Positions 25,701 through 34,619 of a DNA stretch of 64,000 bases are shown here, one piece after another. A program made the position numbers and the translations under genes. The stretch comes from Flavobacterium sp. DG2-3 (GTDB lineage Bacteria > Bacteroidota > Bacteroidia > Flavobacteriales > Flavobacteriaceae). Position 1 is the stretch's first letter. The number at the start of each line of letters is the position of its first letter. Location of the stretch: positions 1 through 64,000 of the forward strand of contig NZ_JAVAMB010000015.1 of assembly GCF_030730925.1 (NCBI RefSeq). Direction: 5' to 3'. A model generated the notes under the pieces. That model had not been told where the DNA came from and ran no database searches. It saw only the letters and a list, made by a program, of their open reading frames with translations.

Positions 25701-25797
25701 AAATCAAATTCCGCTTCCAGCTTCCGATTATTGGTATGCATTAAAAGTCGATGATTCGATGCCTGTTTTAAGAGGACATTTTACTTTAAAAAGATAG
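22792..25797 (+). CDS. Secreted LRR / C-type lectin adhesin with T9SS type B sorting domain
   Basis: A 1001-residue exported protein. The signal peptide (about 1-24) is followed by roughly ten Bacteroides-type leucine-rich repeats (about 55-310; LTSLDVSxNxxL, many with Cys in LxCxxN). A C-type lectin-like domain (about 455-605) has the Ca-dependent sugar motifs EPN (552-554) and WND (575-577). Two Ig-like repeats (about 625-780; RWFDAAIGG and KWYDSATAT) lead to a gliding-motility-associated C-terminal domain (FFTPNNDTYNDNWEV...) used for type IX secretion. EPN with WND predicts mannose/GlcNAc-type binding, so it is probably a cell-surface adhesin. Confidence 0.88.
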   Translation: MKKHYFLKASFLFPLLLSSFIGFAQQYTQIPDPNFEQALIDLNIDNGTIDGQVLTANVVNVKILTIPGRSISNLTGIESFTNLEQLDLGLSDNNNPYTNNRITSLDLSKNLLLRHLDCGYNELTTLDIAKNTALETLFVDHNKISSLDVSQNLLLQTLFCRNNLLTTLDVGKNLALIGLNCTANQISSLDLSKNILLRDLSCASNNLSSIDVSSNVDLSYFNILSNRLTSLNVTQNTKLFVLNCRFNQLTSLDISTNRSLINFWCDNNQLTYLNVKNGQNSNLTAVDFKTNPALTCILVDNESYSNANWASYRDNTSRYSTDCSRVAATAPPSIKAKGDQLYCPQGTIKIVEDVKIDNDPSDTGTEAVYIQISSGYSSGLDKLELSNPASHPNITTSWDAIAGKLTLSSPTGADVLYSDFVAAIKDVVFTNSSATASGIRTFSITMGKANYLPSTQHYYEYVSSIGITWTAARDAAAARTYYGLQGYLATILSADEAKLIGEQASGTGWIGGSDAETEGVWKWVTGPETGTVFWNGNANGSTPNFAFWNNGEPNQQGEEDYAHITQPGVGIRGSWNDLSNTGSLTPGDNYQPKGYIVEYGGMPGEAPLEIAASTKITIPVATQPLIPSAVCDSGSFTLNSTTTAGATIRWFDAAIGGNLLATGPSYTTPIITATTTYYVDAGCESNRKLVTATVNATPTTPIAEQETYTNCGPGTLTIRATSNVGSIKWYDSATATTSLFTGPAFTTPTISSNTTYYAEASNNGCVNPTRIPINIVIYTPPAVTNETLPLCQFQTRTLDAGISGMSYLWSNGKTTQTIDVTEGGTYTVDVTSPENCTSTKTIIVEERKVPQIARIDVEGTRAIIYLVKAEDYFEYSVDGVNYQDSNVFYDVPGGLQTAYAREKSRCGEAEKQFVVLVFPPFFTPNNDTYNDNWEVTGMENYPQAVVTIFDRYGKLVAQLSRFKMSWDGTLNQIPLPASDYWYALKVDDSMPVLRGHFTLKR

Positions 25798-25811
25798 TTT
25801 ATCAATTATAT

Positions 25812-25877
25812 AATGTGTCAATTAGAAAATTAGATAATACTTTGGATTTCTGCTTAAATTATCTAATTGACACATTG
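25812..25877. repeat. Inverted repeat containing a recurring 21-bp motif
   Basis: AATGTGTCAATTAGA (25812-25826) pairs exactly with TCTAATTGACACATT (25862-25876). A 21-bp sequence here (25856-25876) recurs exactly at 52867-52887 and, inverted, at 8052-8072. Confidence 0.85.
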
Positions 25878-25915
25878 CCTAATCATCTAATTCTAAAAAT
25901 TACTAAAAGCATAAA

Positions 25916-26269
25916 ATGGATATAGAAATAATTCGAGAAATCTGCCAAAAATTAACTGGCACAACCGAAGATATTAAATGGGAGCATGATCTTGTGTTTT
26001 CAGTAGGCACTAAAATGTATTGTGTGGTAGGATTGGATCAAAATCCTACATCGGCTTCGTTTAAAGTTTTGGACGAAGAATTTGAAGAAATGAGCAATAA
26101 ACCTGGATTTAAACCAGCGCCTTATGTTGCAAAATACAAATGGGTTTTAATTGATGATATTACACGAATGAAAAAGTCAGAATGGGAAAAATACATTCAG
26201 CAGTCTTACAATCTTGTTCAGGAGAAACTATCCGTAAAACTGAGAAAACAGCTTGGGATAATTAGCTAA
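25916..26269 (+). CDS. MmcQ/YjbR-family protein
   Basis: A 117-residue protein of the CyaY-like YjbR fold. Typical features are the N-terminal helix with TEDIKWEHDLVFSVGTKMYCVVGL, the FKVLDEEFEEM segment and the C-terminal KWVLIDD...W..YIQQSYNLV. The family is annotated as DNA-binding by structural analogy, but its cellular function is not known. The gene stands alone between two degenerate palindromic spacers. Confidence 0.88.
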   Translation: MDIEIIREICQKLTGTTEDIKWEHDLVFSVGTKMYCVVGLDQNPTSASFKVLDEEFEEMSNKPGFKPAPYVAKYKWVLIDDITRMKKSEWEKYIQQSYNLVQEKLSVKLRKQLGIIS

Positions 26270-26424
26270 TTTGTCAAGTAGTCAATTAGTCAATTAGAAA
26301 ATGAGATAATTTGACAATTTGATAATGGAAAAAATGTGTCGATTATATTATGAGGCAAAATGTTAGCTAGTTAATTTGCAACAAACTAAGAATTATCTAA
26401 TTAACTAATTATCAAATTGGCACA
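26270..26424. repeat. Degenerate AATTAG/CTAATT palindromic spacer
   Basis: Between the convergent yjbR-like and folK-dNK genes the sequence is made of diverged copies of TCAATTAG and CTAATTAAC. They can pair end to end with several mismatches. It resembles a decayed version of the repeats at 25812 and 52824. Confidence 0.5.
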
Positions 26425-27561
26425 TTAACCAATTAACTTCTTCTGAATTTCATTCAAAATATAAAGATAATCTTCGTGTTTCTTTACAAAATCGCGATCC
26501 GAAACATCGATGATTAAAACATTCAAATCGGTTTGAGATTTTATATATTCTAAGTAGCCGTTATTGATTTTTTCTAAATAAACCGCTTCAATATTCTGTT
26601 CATAAACACGTCCGCGTTTTTTGATGTTTTGAAGAAGTCGATCTGTATTTTGGTACAAATAAATATACAAATCTGGTTTTGGCATTTCTTTGTAAATGAT
26701 ATCGAATAGATTTCTGTACAAACGATATTCATCTTCAGCAAGCGTTATTTTTGCAAAAATCAGCGATTTAAAAATATGATAATCGGCAACTATAAAATCT
26801 TTAAACAAATCAAACTGCGCCAAATCATCAGATAATTGCTGATAACGGTCGGCTAAAAAAGACATTTCTAAAGGAAATGCATATCGGTTTTGATCTTTGT
26901 AAAACTTTGGCAGAAACGGATTATCTGCAAATCTTTCCAAAACAGTTTTTCCATTAAAATCTTCCGCAATTTTATGTACTAAAGTTGTTTTTCCTGCGCC
27001 AATATTCCCTTCAAAAGAAACATAATTAAATCGGTTGAGCGGAATTTTATCAATCGGACTTTCTAAGCTTTGAACAACCGTACAAATACTTTCATCGGGA
27101 GTAACTGCAATCAGTTCTGAAATTGTTTTTTTTAAAATTGGATGTTCCCAATTTAGTTTTAAATCCCGCATAGGAAGCAGCACAAAATTCCTATTTTGCA
27201 TTAGCGGATGCGGAACCTGAAGCTTTTCCGTATCAATTATTTCATCATCAAAAACAATCAAATCGACATCAATAATTCTGGATTGATATCCTACTTGATT
27301 CAAGCGAATTCTCCCTAATTCTTTTTCGACCTTTAAAATTTGATTGAGTATTTTATGAGCAGATAAATTGGTATGCAAAAGCAATGCACAATTATAAAAA
27401 GCATCACTTTCAAAACCCCAAGCAGGAGTTTCATAAAGTTTGGAAACTTGGATAACAGTACCAACATTTTGATGCAGTAAATCAATACAATTTTGAATGT
27501 TTTCTAGTCTGCTGCCTTGGTTGCTGCCTATCGATAAAACGACTTGATGCTGTAATTTCAT
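26425..27561 (-). CDS. folK: Fusion of FolK (HPPK) with a deoxynucleoside kinase
   Basis: A 378-residue two-domain protein. Residues 1 to about 160 are 6-hydroxymethyl-7,8-dihydropterin pyrophosphokinase of folate synthesis: SIGSNQGSRLENI at the N terminus, RIIDVDLIVFDDE (95-107) as the Mg/ATP signature, and VPHPLMQNRNFVLLPM. Residues about 178-378 are a deoxyadenosine/deoxyguanosine-type kinase with the P-loop GNIGAGKT (185-192). Both parts look catalytically complete. The fusion is known in Flavobacteriia and joins folate supply to deoxynucleotide salvage. Confidence 0.93.
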   Translation of the reverse strand: MKLQHQVVLSIGSNQGSRLENIQNCIDLLHQNVGTVIQVSKLYETPAWGFESDAFYNCALLLHTNLSAHKILNQILKVEKELGRIRLNQVGYQSRIIDVDLIVFDDEIIDTEKLQVPHPLMQNRNFVLLPMRDLKLNWEHPILKKTISELIAVTPDESICTVVQSLESPIDKIPLNRFNYVSFEGNIGAGKTTLVHKIAEDFNGKTVLERFADNPFLPKFYKDQNRYAFPLEMSFLADRYQQLSDDLAQFDLFKDFIVADYHIFKSLIFAKITLAEDEYRLYRNLFDIIYKEMPKPDLYIYLYQNTDRLLQNIKKRGRVYEQNIEAVYLEKINNGYLEYIKSQTDLNVLIIDVSDRDFVKKHEDYLYILNEIQKKLIG

Positions 27562-27699
27562 AATTAATGCAAATTAACTAAAACTATTTTAGAATTAACC
27601 AATATATTTGTGAAACGACGTCTCAAATCCAATCAATAATTTAGATGTCTCGTTTGTAACAATTTGCTCTTTTTTGCTACTTATAAAAAAAATATACAT

Positions 27700-29457
27700 A
27701 TGAAGTTTTTAGGAAATGTAATTGCCACAGTTATTGGTATTTTTGTTTTTATCATGCTCTTCTTCTTTGGAGTAATCTTTCTTGGAGTTATTTTTGGCGG
27801 AGACGACACCGTTTCTCTTAAATCGGATTCGGTTATCGAATTGAATTTAAAAGAAATCAAAAACGATTACGCCGGAAAATATAAAGATCCTTGGGTTACT
27901 CGTTTTTCTGAGCAAAAAGGCATTGGCTTGACCGATGTCATTAACGCGATTGAAGCAGCTAAAACAGATGACAACATCAAAGGAATTTCGATCTTAAATG
28001 ATGAATCTTCTCTTGGTCTTGCTCAATATAAAGATTTGAGAAATGCTTTGGAAAGCTTTAAAAAATCAGGAAAATTTGTTTGGGCTTACGCTAATACTTA
28101 TTCTCAAAAAGAATATTATCTAAATTCTGTTGCCAACACCATTTATATAAATCCTGCTGGAGATCTTGATTTTAAAGGTCTTTCATCTGAGGTGATGTTT
28201 TTCAAAGATTTTCAGGACAAATCGGGAATCCGTATGGAAGTTATTCGCCACGGAAAATATAAAAGTGCCGTTGAGCCTTTCTTAGAAAATAAAATGAGCG
28301 ATGCCAATAGAGAACAGATTACGGCTCTTTTAAACTCCATTTGGGCTACCGTTTCTAGCGATATTGCAAAAAGCAGAAATATTCCGCTTCCTAAATTGAA
28401 CGAAATTGCCAATGGTCTTTTGGCAAGAACTCCAGAAATGGCAAAACAGCAGCATTTAGTCGATATTGTAGCTTATGAAGATGTTTACCATGACGCTATC
28501 AGAAAAGCGCTAAAAGTGGACAAAGACGAAGATTATAATAAAATTTCGATTGCAGATTATACTCAAAACTATGTAACGACTGCTTTGGCCAATTCGGCAA
28601 CAGATCAGATTGCTATTATTTACGCTCAAGGCGAAATTGGTAGTGGCGAAGGAGATGTCAACACTATTGGCGAAGGTTCGATGCGACGCTCTCTGCAAGA
28701 AGCCAGAAAAAATGATGACGTAAAAGCCATCGTTCTTAGAATTGACAGTCCAGGCGGTAGCGCGCTAACTTCTGATTTAATTTGGAGAGAAATTGAAATT
28801 ACCAAAAAAGTAAAACCAGTTGTAGTTTCTATGGGTAATTATGCTGCATCTGGCGGTTATTATATTGCTTGCAACGCCAATAAAATATTTGCTGAAAACA
28901 ATACCATTACAGGATCTATTGGTGTTTTCGGAATGCTGCCAAACTTTAGTCCATTAGCCAATAAATTAGGAATCAATTCTGAGCAGGTTAAAACGCATGA
29001 GAATTCGGCAAACTACAGTCCGTTTGTACCAGTCGATGAAAAATTCAAAGCGTTCACTCTAGAAGGAGTTGAAAAAATCTACAACACTTTTGTAACTCAT
29101 GTTGCAGAAGGCCGTAAAATGACTTTTACACAAGTTGATTCTATTGCGCAAGGAAGAGTTTGGTCAGGTTCAGAAGCGTTGAAAATTGGTTTAGTTGATA
29201 AAATCGGCGGATTGAATGATGCAATTGCTGAAGCTGCCAAAATAGCTAAAATAAAAAAATACAGCACTCAGAATTATCCTGAATACGAAAAAACATTAAA
29301 CGACCTTATTTCTGGACTTCCTTTTGCAAAATCTAAAGAGGCTTTCATCAAAGAAGAAATCGGCGAAGAAAACTACCTTCTGATCGAGCAGGTTAAGAAA
29401 TTCCAAAAACAAAAAGGAGTTCAAGCGATATTGCCTTACGGAATCAATATTTATTAA
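27700..29457 (+). CDS. sppA: Signal peptide peptidase SppA, 67K type
   Basis: SppA is a membrane-bound serine/lysine protease that degrades cleaved signal peptides in the periplasm. The 585-residue length fits the double-domain 67K form. An N-terminal membrane anchor (about 8-32) is followed by the domain carrying general-base Lys188 (YKSAVEPF) and the domain with nucleophile Ser384 (YAASGGYYIA). ATG 27700 (MKFLGNVIA) is preferred over the TTG 12 codons upstream because it begins the membrane anchor directly. A hydrolase gene follows after 12 bp. Confidence 0.95.
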   Translation: MKFLGNVIATVIGIFVFIMLFFFGVIFLGVIFGGDDTVSLKSDSVIELNLKEIKNDYAGKYKDPWVTRFSEQKGIGLTDVINAIEAAKTDDNIKGISILNDESSLGLAQYKDLRNALESFKKSGKFVWAYANTYSQKEYYLNSVANTIYINPAGDLDFKGLSSEVMFFKDFQDKSGIRMEVIRHGKYKSAVEPFLENKMSDANREQITALLNSIWATVSSDIAKSRNIPLPKLNEIANGLLARTPEMAKQQHLVDIVAYEDVYHDAIRKALKVDKDEDYNKISIADYTQNYVTTALANSATDQIAIIYAQGEIGSGEGDVNTIGEGSMRRSLQEARKNDDVKAIVLRIDSPGGSALTSDLIWREIEITKKVKPVVVSMGNYAASGGYYIACNANKIFAENNTITGSIGVFGMLPNFSPLANKLGINSEQVKTHENSANYSPFVPVDEKFKAFTLEGVEKIYNTFVTHVAEGRKMTFTQVDSIAQGRVWSGSEALKIGLVDKIGGLNDAIAEAAKIAKIKKYSTQNYPEYEKTLNDLISGLPFAKSKEAFIKEEIGEENYLLIEQVKKFQKQKGVQAILPYGINIY

Positions 29458-29469
29458 TTGAATTGAAAA

Positions 29470-30417
29470 ATGAATAAAGTAATTCTTTTTTTAACGGTTT
29501 TGTTTTGGAGTTTTATAAATGCTCAAGACAAAAAAGAAATCACTTATAAGGAAACGCCAGCTGTATTAAAAATAAATACCGATCAGATTTTTGGTACGCT
29601 GACAACGCCAGATTTGACAAAAAAATATCCTGTTGCTTTAATTATTGCTGGTTCTGGCCCAACGGACAGAAATGGAAATAATCCGATGATGAAAAACAAT
29701 TCGTTAAAAATGCTGGCTGAAGCGTTGGCAAAAAACGGAATTGCATCATTGCGCTATGATAAAAGAGCGATTGGCGAAAGCAAAGCGGCAGGCGGATCTG
29801 AAAGCAGTCTTGTTTTTGAAAACTATATTCAAGACGCAAAAAGCTGGATTAATTACCTAAAACTAGACAAACGTTTTTCTAAAATAATCATAATTGGACA
29901 TAGCGAAGGTTCTCTGATTGGAATGGTTGCGAGTGCAAAAGCCGATAAATTTGTTTCGATTGCAGGCGCAGGCGAGCCAGCTGATAAAATCTTAAAAACG
30001 CAGATTGGAGCAAAATCCATGAAACAGCTTAACGACTTGACTTTTCCTATTATCGATAGTTTAAAAAACGGATTTGAGGTAAAAAAAGTCGATCCGATGC
30101 TGAATTCTCTTTTCAGACCAAGTATTCAACCTTATTTGATTTCGTGGTTCAAATACAATCCGCAGACCGAAATACAAAAACTCACTATTCCGGTTTTAAT
30201 CGCACAAGGAAACAATGATCTACAAATCGCGGTTAAAGATGCCGAAAATTTAAAACAGGCTAATAAAAATGCTGAATTGCAGATTATTGACAAGATGAAT
30301 CATATTATGAAAATTATCGATGGCAATCAGGAAGACAATATAGCGAGCTACAATAACGAAACTCTTCCTATTTCTGAAGCATTAGTAGAAAAAATAGTTT
30401 CATTTATTCAGAAATAA
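29470..30417 (+). CDS. Exported alpha/beta-hydrolase
   Basis: A 315-residue protein with a signal peptide (MNKVILFLTVLFWSFINAQ). The alpha/beta-hydrolase fold has the oxyanion strand GSGPTDRNGN (about 56-65), the nucleophile elbow GHSEGS (about 143-148) and a late Asp/His pair (GNNDLQI and NHIMKI). It resembles periplasmic esterases/peptidases of the S9/BAAT type, but the substrate is unknown. It follows sppA by 12 bp and is probably co-transcribed. Confidence 0.85.
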   Translation: MNKVILFLTVLFWSFINAQDKKEITYKETPAVLKINTDQIFGTLTTPDLTKKYPVALIIAGSGPTDRNGNNPMMKNNSLKMLAEALAKNGIASLRYDKRAIGESKAAGGSESSLVFENYIQDAKSWINYLKLDKRFSKIIIIGHSEGSLIGMVASAKADKFVSIAGAGEPADKILKTQIGAKSMKQLNDLTFPIIDSLKNGFEVKKVDPMLNSLFRPSIQPYLISWFKYNPQTEIQKLTIPVLIAQGNNDLQIAVKDAENLKQANKNAELQIIDKMNHIMKIIDGNQEDNIASYNNETLPISEALVEKIVSFIQK

Positions 30418-30432
30418 TAAAATAACACCTTA

Positions 30433-30471
30433 AAAAATCCGTTTTGATCTAATATCAGAGCGGATTTTTTT
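30433..30471 (+). terminator. Terminator of the sppA-hydrolase operon
   Basis: The stem AAAATCCG/CGGATTTT encloses an imperfect inner pairing and is followed by seven T residues. Confidence 0.75.
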
Positions 30472-30518
30472 AATTCTTTAAAATAAAGTTAATTCTTACA
30501 TTTTTAAGAAAACTTTAT

Positions 30519-30548
30519 TTTGGACTCTTGCAAAAAAAACTATTTTTG
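30519..30548 (+). promoter_or_regulatory. Promoter of the AsmA-family gene
   Basis: TTTG at 30519-30522, an 18-bp spacer and TATTTTTG at 30541-30548 fit the Bacteroidota consensus. The start codon follows 36 bp later. Confidence 0.7.
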
Positions 30549-30584
30549 TGGAGTCGATTTATGTAAACCCTCAAATCTATTAAT

Positions 30585-33188
30585 ATGCTAAAAAAAGTTT
30601 TAAAAATAAGTGCCATTGTACTTGTGGTATTTGTTGCGGCATTATTTGCCATTCCGTTTTTGTTTAAAGACCAAATCAAATCCAAAATTGTCGAGGCCAT
30701 TAACGAAAGCGTTGATGCCAAAGTAAGTTTTACAGATGCTGATTTAAGTTTATTCAAGAATTTTCCAAATGCTACAGTTGGAATCGAGAAATTAGTTATC
30801 ATAAACAAAGCTCCTTTTGAAGGTGATACATTAGTATCTCTGGGAGAGCTGAACTTAAAAATGAGCATTAAAGAACTTTTCAAAGGAAAAGAAGAACCTT
30901 TAAACATTCAGGGAATTAGCTCTACAAACGGATTAGTGAATATCATTTTTAATAAAGATGGTGTCGGAAACTTTGATATCGCTTTAAAAGATAAAAAAGA
31001 AGAAACAAAAAGCGAGGAAAGCAAACCGCTTGCTTTAAAAATTCAGAACTATAAAATTGAGAATTTTACTTTTAGATATATCGACCAAGGTTCTAAAATT
31101 AAAATGGTAATTGACAGTTTAAACCACGAAGGAACTGGAGATTTTACCAATTCTAAATTAGATTTAACTACAAAATCTACTGCAAAAGTTTCATTGGACA
31201 TGGATAAAATGAATTACATGAAAAATGTGAAGCTAACGCTAGACGCTGTTCTTGGTATTGATTTAGAAAAGAGCAAATATACTTTCAAAGAAAATAAAGC
31301 TTTAATCAACCAATTGCCTTTAGAGTTTGACGGATTCATTCAAATGGCCGAAAAAGCTCAGATTTACGATTTAAAGTTTAAAACGCCTACTTCATCGTTT
31401 ACCAATTTCTTAGGTTTAATTCCTTCTGCTTATTCTTCAAGCTTAGAGGGTGTAAAAACAACTGGAGATTTTACTGTAAACGGTTTTGCAAAAGGAGAAC
31501 TTACAGATACAACTGTTCCTAAATTCAATATTGCAATTGCATCCAACAATGCTTCTTTCCAATATCCTAACCTTCCAAAATCGGTTCAGAATATTGTAAT
31601 TGATACCAAAATCATCAACGAAACTGGAATTTTGAATGATACTTATGTTAACCTAGATAAGTTATCTTTTAGAATTGATCAGGATGTTTTTAACGCTAAA
31701 GCGAATATCAAAAACATAACTGTAAATCCAATTATTGATGCGGCTTTAAAAGGAACAATCAATTTGGCTAATCTTTCAAAAGCGTATCCTATCAAGATGG
31801 ATAAACCTTTGGCGGGTATTCTTAAAGCTGATGTTACCACTAATTTTGATATGGCTTCTGTAGAAAAAAGCCAATACCAAAACATCAAAAATGCTGGTAC
31901 AATGAGTTTGTCAGGATTTAAATATACTGACGAAAACAACAAATCGATGAACATTAGTACTGCATTAGTTCAATTTAATACAAGTACAATCAACTTAAAA
32001 CAATTTGATGCTACAACTGGAAAAAGTGATATCAGCATAAATGGAGTTCTAGAGAATTTCTATGGTTTTATGTTTAAAAAACAAGAGCTTAAAGGAAACT
32101 TTAATATGAGTTCAAACCAATTGGCGGTTGATGATTTCATGACTTCTGGCGAACCTGCGAAAACAGAAACAAAAACTCCAGCAAAACCTGCTGAGGCAAT
32201 GAAGATTCCTGCGTTCTTAAACTGTTCTTTAAATGCAAAAGCAACAACAGTTTTATATGATAATTTAAAACTAAAAGACGTTTCTGGAAGATTGCTTATT
32301 AAAGATGAAAAAGCGACTCTTGAAAACTTTAAAACCAATATTTTCGGAGGATCTATCGGTCTAAACGGAGCAGTTTCTACAAAAGAAAAAGTGCCGACTT
32401 TTGATATGAATTTAGGATTCAATCAAGTTGATATCGCACAAACTTTTACACAATTGGATATGATGAAAAAAATCGCTCCAATCGCGGGAATCATTAACGG
32501 AAAATTGAATTCGACCATCAAATTAAATGGTAATTTGGATGCAAAAGAATTAACTCCAGATTTGAAATCTATTTCTGGTGATTTGTTAGGTCAATTGTTA
32601 TCGACTACTGTAAATGCAAAAAACTCAACTGTTTTAAATTCGTTGACTTCAAATGTTAAGTTTCTTGATTTGAACAAATTGAATTTAAATGATTTGAAAA
32701 TGGCATTGACTTTTGATAACGGAAAAGTAAATGTAAAACCATTTGATATTAAATACCAAGATATTAAAGCTACGATTGGTGGAACGCACGGTTTTGACCA
32801 AACTATGAATTACACGCTTAAATTTGATGTTCCTGCTAAATATCTAGGTACTGAAGCTAATAATTTGATTGCGAAATTATCTCCTGCCGATGCTGCAAAA
32901 CTGGACAATATTCCTATTAATGCTTCTTTGACTGGTAACTTTTCAAATCCTAAAATCAGTACAGACATGAAAGCGGCGGTGAGCAATTTGACTACACAAT
33001 TGGTAAACCAGCAAAAAGAAAAACTGACTCAAAAAGGAACTTCAGCGCTTACAGATTTGATCAATAAAAACACAAAAGCAAAAGATACGACCCAAGCGGC
33101 TAAAACTGAAAAAGAGCAAAAAACTCAGGAAGTAACTAAAAAAGCCAGTGATTTATTGAATGGATTGTTTAAGAAGAAGAATCCCTAG
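30585..33188 (+). CDS. AsmA-family envelope protein
   Basis: An 867-residue protein with one N-terminal membrane anchor (about 5-27) followed by a long beta-rich periplasmic chain. The N-terminal AsmA domain (VSFTDADLSLFKNFPNATVGIEKL) and the C-terminal AsmA-like region with repeated LxGxxxxTxxxPxxDMNLGF patterns are clear. AsmA-like proteins are thought to form elongated lipid-transfer bridges between membranes. The C-terminal 60 residues are Lys/Gln/Thr-rich. Own promoter, no obvious operon partner. Confidence 0.88.
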   Translation: MLKKVLKISAIVLVVFVAALFAIPFLFKDQIKSKIVEAINESVDAKVSFTDADLSLFKNFPNATVGIEKLVIINKAPFEGDTLVSLGELNLKMSIKELFKGKEEPLNIQGISSTNGLVNIIFNKDGVGNFDIALKDKKEETKSEESKPLALKIQNYKIENFTFRYIDQGSKIKMVIDSLNHEGTGDFTNSKLDLTTKSTAKVSLDMDKMNYMKNVKLTLDAVLGIDLEKSKYTFKENKALINQLPLEFDGFIQMAEKAQIYDLKFKTPTSSFTNFLGLIPSAYSSSLEGVKTTGDFTVNGFAKGELTDTTVPKFNIAIASNNASFQYPNLPKSVQNIVIDTKIINETGILNDTYVNLDKLSFRIDQDVFNAKANIKNITVNPIIDAALKGTINLANLSKAYPIKMDKPLAGILKADVTTNFDMASVEKSQYQNIKNAGTMSLSGFKYTDENNKSMNISTALVQFNTSTINLKQFDATTGKSDISINGVLENFYGFMFKKQELKGNFNMSSNQLAVDDFMTSGEPAKTETKTPAKPAEAMKIPAFLNCSLNAKATTVLYDNLKLKDVSGRLLIKDEKATLENFKTNIFGGSIGLNGAVSTKEKVPTFDMNLGFNQVDIAQTFTQLDMMKKIAPIAGIINGKLNSTIKLNGNLDAKELTPDLKSISGDLLGQLLSTTVNAKNSTVLNSLTSNVKFLDLNKLNLNDLKMALTFDNGKVNVKPFDIKYQDIKATIGGTHGFDQTMNYTLKFDVPAKYLGTEANNLIAKLSPADAAKLDNIPINASLTGNFSNPKISTDMKAAVSNLTTQLVNQQKEKLTQKGTSALTDLINKNTKAKDTTQAAKTEKEQKTQEVTKKASDLLNGLFKKKNP

Positions 33189-33193
33189 TAAAA

Positions 33194-33267
33194 GCTACTA
33201 AGGTGCTAAGACACTAAGCTTCTAAGTTTTTAACTTTGAGAACTTAGGAGCTTAGCACCTTAGTAGC
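33194..33267. repeat. Inverted repeat (GCTACTAAGGTGCTAAG)
   Basis: The arms 33194-33210 and 33251-33267 are exact 17-bp complements. The space between is filled with further CTAAG-type sequence that can also pair. Related but degenerate CTAAG/CTTAG tracts lie at 18370-18490, 41320-41360 and 46530-46680. Confidence 0.85.
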
Positions 33268-33277
33268 TTAGTCCCTT

Positions 33278-33317
33278 AAAAAGAAAAACCTGTTTTAAAA
33301 AACAGGTTTTTCTTTTT
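33278..33317 (-). terminator. Bidirectional terminator between the AsmA and GT9 genes
   Basis: A 17-bp stem AAAGAAAAACCTGTTTT and its complement lies between convergent genes, with T-rich flanks in both directions. Confidence 0.85.
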
Positions 33318-33318
33318 T

Positions 33319-34365
33319 TTATTTATCTAATATTTTGTGCATTGCTTTTATAAAATCTGGAACGGCTAAAGTATTGGTATCCAAGCCTACACTTCCATTT
33401 CCGTAAGGTTCGTATTTCTTCAAATTAGAAACCGAAAACAAACCTACTGTTGGAGCTTTTGAAGCACTTGACAAATGCATAATTCCGCTGTCTGCGCCAA
33501 CAAAAACATCTACATTGGCCAATACAGAACCTATTTCCCGAACATCTTTACTGTAAAAAGTTGGCGCTTCGAAGTTTATTTGAGAAACATTTTCTACTGG
33601 CAAAACTTCAAAAATATTATCGTTTGGAAATTCTTTTTTCAAAGCTGTATAAAATTCTTCCCACCAAGAAACACAGTAACATTTTTCTCCTGTTGCGTAG
33701 GTAAAAATAGCAATCGTTCTTTTAGCTGGATCAATAATTTTATCTAAAATCTGTTTTCCGTTTGCAATTTCGGCATCAGATAATTTTAAATCCAAAAGTG
33801 CAATAGGATCATTTTTATCTTCTATTCCTACTTGGCTTAAAAAATATCTAAAGTTATAAACTGGATATTTTGCAATATGATCGTAATCTGGATATTCTAA
33901 GGTAACGCCTTCTGGAAGATTTCCAAAAAACTTATATTTTGCTGTCGAAAACTTTACTCCGAGCCTTCCCGAAGAAGAATTCTGATCGACATTTATAGCA
34001 ATATCATAATTTTGATTTCTAATGAGCGTCCAAACCTTAAAGTATTTTACCAATTCTTTAAAAGGCTTTTTAGGCAGATGGATAATCTTATCGATGTTTT
34101 CGTATTCTTCAAAAACAATTGGCGCCAGCATTCCTTTTACGAACACATCGATTTTACAATCTGGAAAAATTTTACTCACTTCCTGAACTAGAGGCGTAAT
34201 TAAAAGCATATTCCCTAATCGCCCATTAGGTCTGCAGATCAAGACTTTTTTAATTTTGCTCTTATCTATAGGCCCTGCATTACTAACTCCAGAATTTCCT
34301 ATATTCTTAGTTAGATTTCGCATTAATGAACGCCTAAAAACATTAACTTTCTTTAAGTTACTCAT
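33319..34365 (-). CDS. Glycosyltransferase family 9 (heptosyltransferase-like)
   Basis: A 348-residue GT-B enzyme of the ADP-heptose transferase family. The acceptor domain opens with RPNGRLGNMLLITPLVQEV (about 48-66), and the donor domain has the GT9 signature FVGADSGIMHLSSASKAPTVGLFS (about 288-311). Enzymes of this family add heptose or other sugars to the lipopolysaccharide core; the donor here is not certain. The C-terminal segment is complete. About 250 bp of AT-rich sequence without any gene separates it from the DUF2797 gene. Confidence 0.9.
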   Translation of the reverse strand: MSNLKKVNVFRRSLMRNLTKNIGNSGVSNAGPIDKSKIKKVLICRPNGRLGNMLLITPLVQEVSKIFPDCKIDVFVKGMLAPIVFEEYENIDKIIHLPKKPFKELVKYFKVWTLIRNQNYDIAINVDQNSSSGRLGVKFSTAKYKFFGNLPEGVTLEYPDYDHIAKYPVYNFRYFLSQVGIEDKNDPIALLDLKLSDAEIANGKQILDKIIDPAKRTIAIFTYATGEKCYCVSWWEEFYTALKKEFPNDNIFEVLPVENVSQINFEAPTFYSKDVREIGSVLANVDVFVGADSGIMHLSSASKAPTVGLFSVSNLKKYEPYGNGSVGLDTNTLAVPDFIKAMHKILDK

Positions 34366-34619
34366 TTAATAATTTGTTTTTTTTGAATTAAAAAACTTTA
34401 ACCATATTCGGTTTGTGAATGTGTACACCAAACCAAATATAAGTTAAATTTTTCTTAAAAATAAATTATTTGAATAAAGTAAATATTATAGAATTGTAAA
34501 ATATAGTATCAAAATTCACATCATTTATTCTAGAAAGTTGCCAAAATATAACCTTTATTTTAATTTTAAGATTATAATTATACCATTATAGGCCAAAAAT
34601 AGACGAATGGGCTATAACT

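Noticed and set aside
34366..34619. Possible small gene between the GT9 and DUF2797 genes
   Set aside because: The sequence is AT-rich with scattered stops in all frames; no repeat or promoter stands out clearly.
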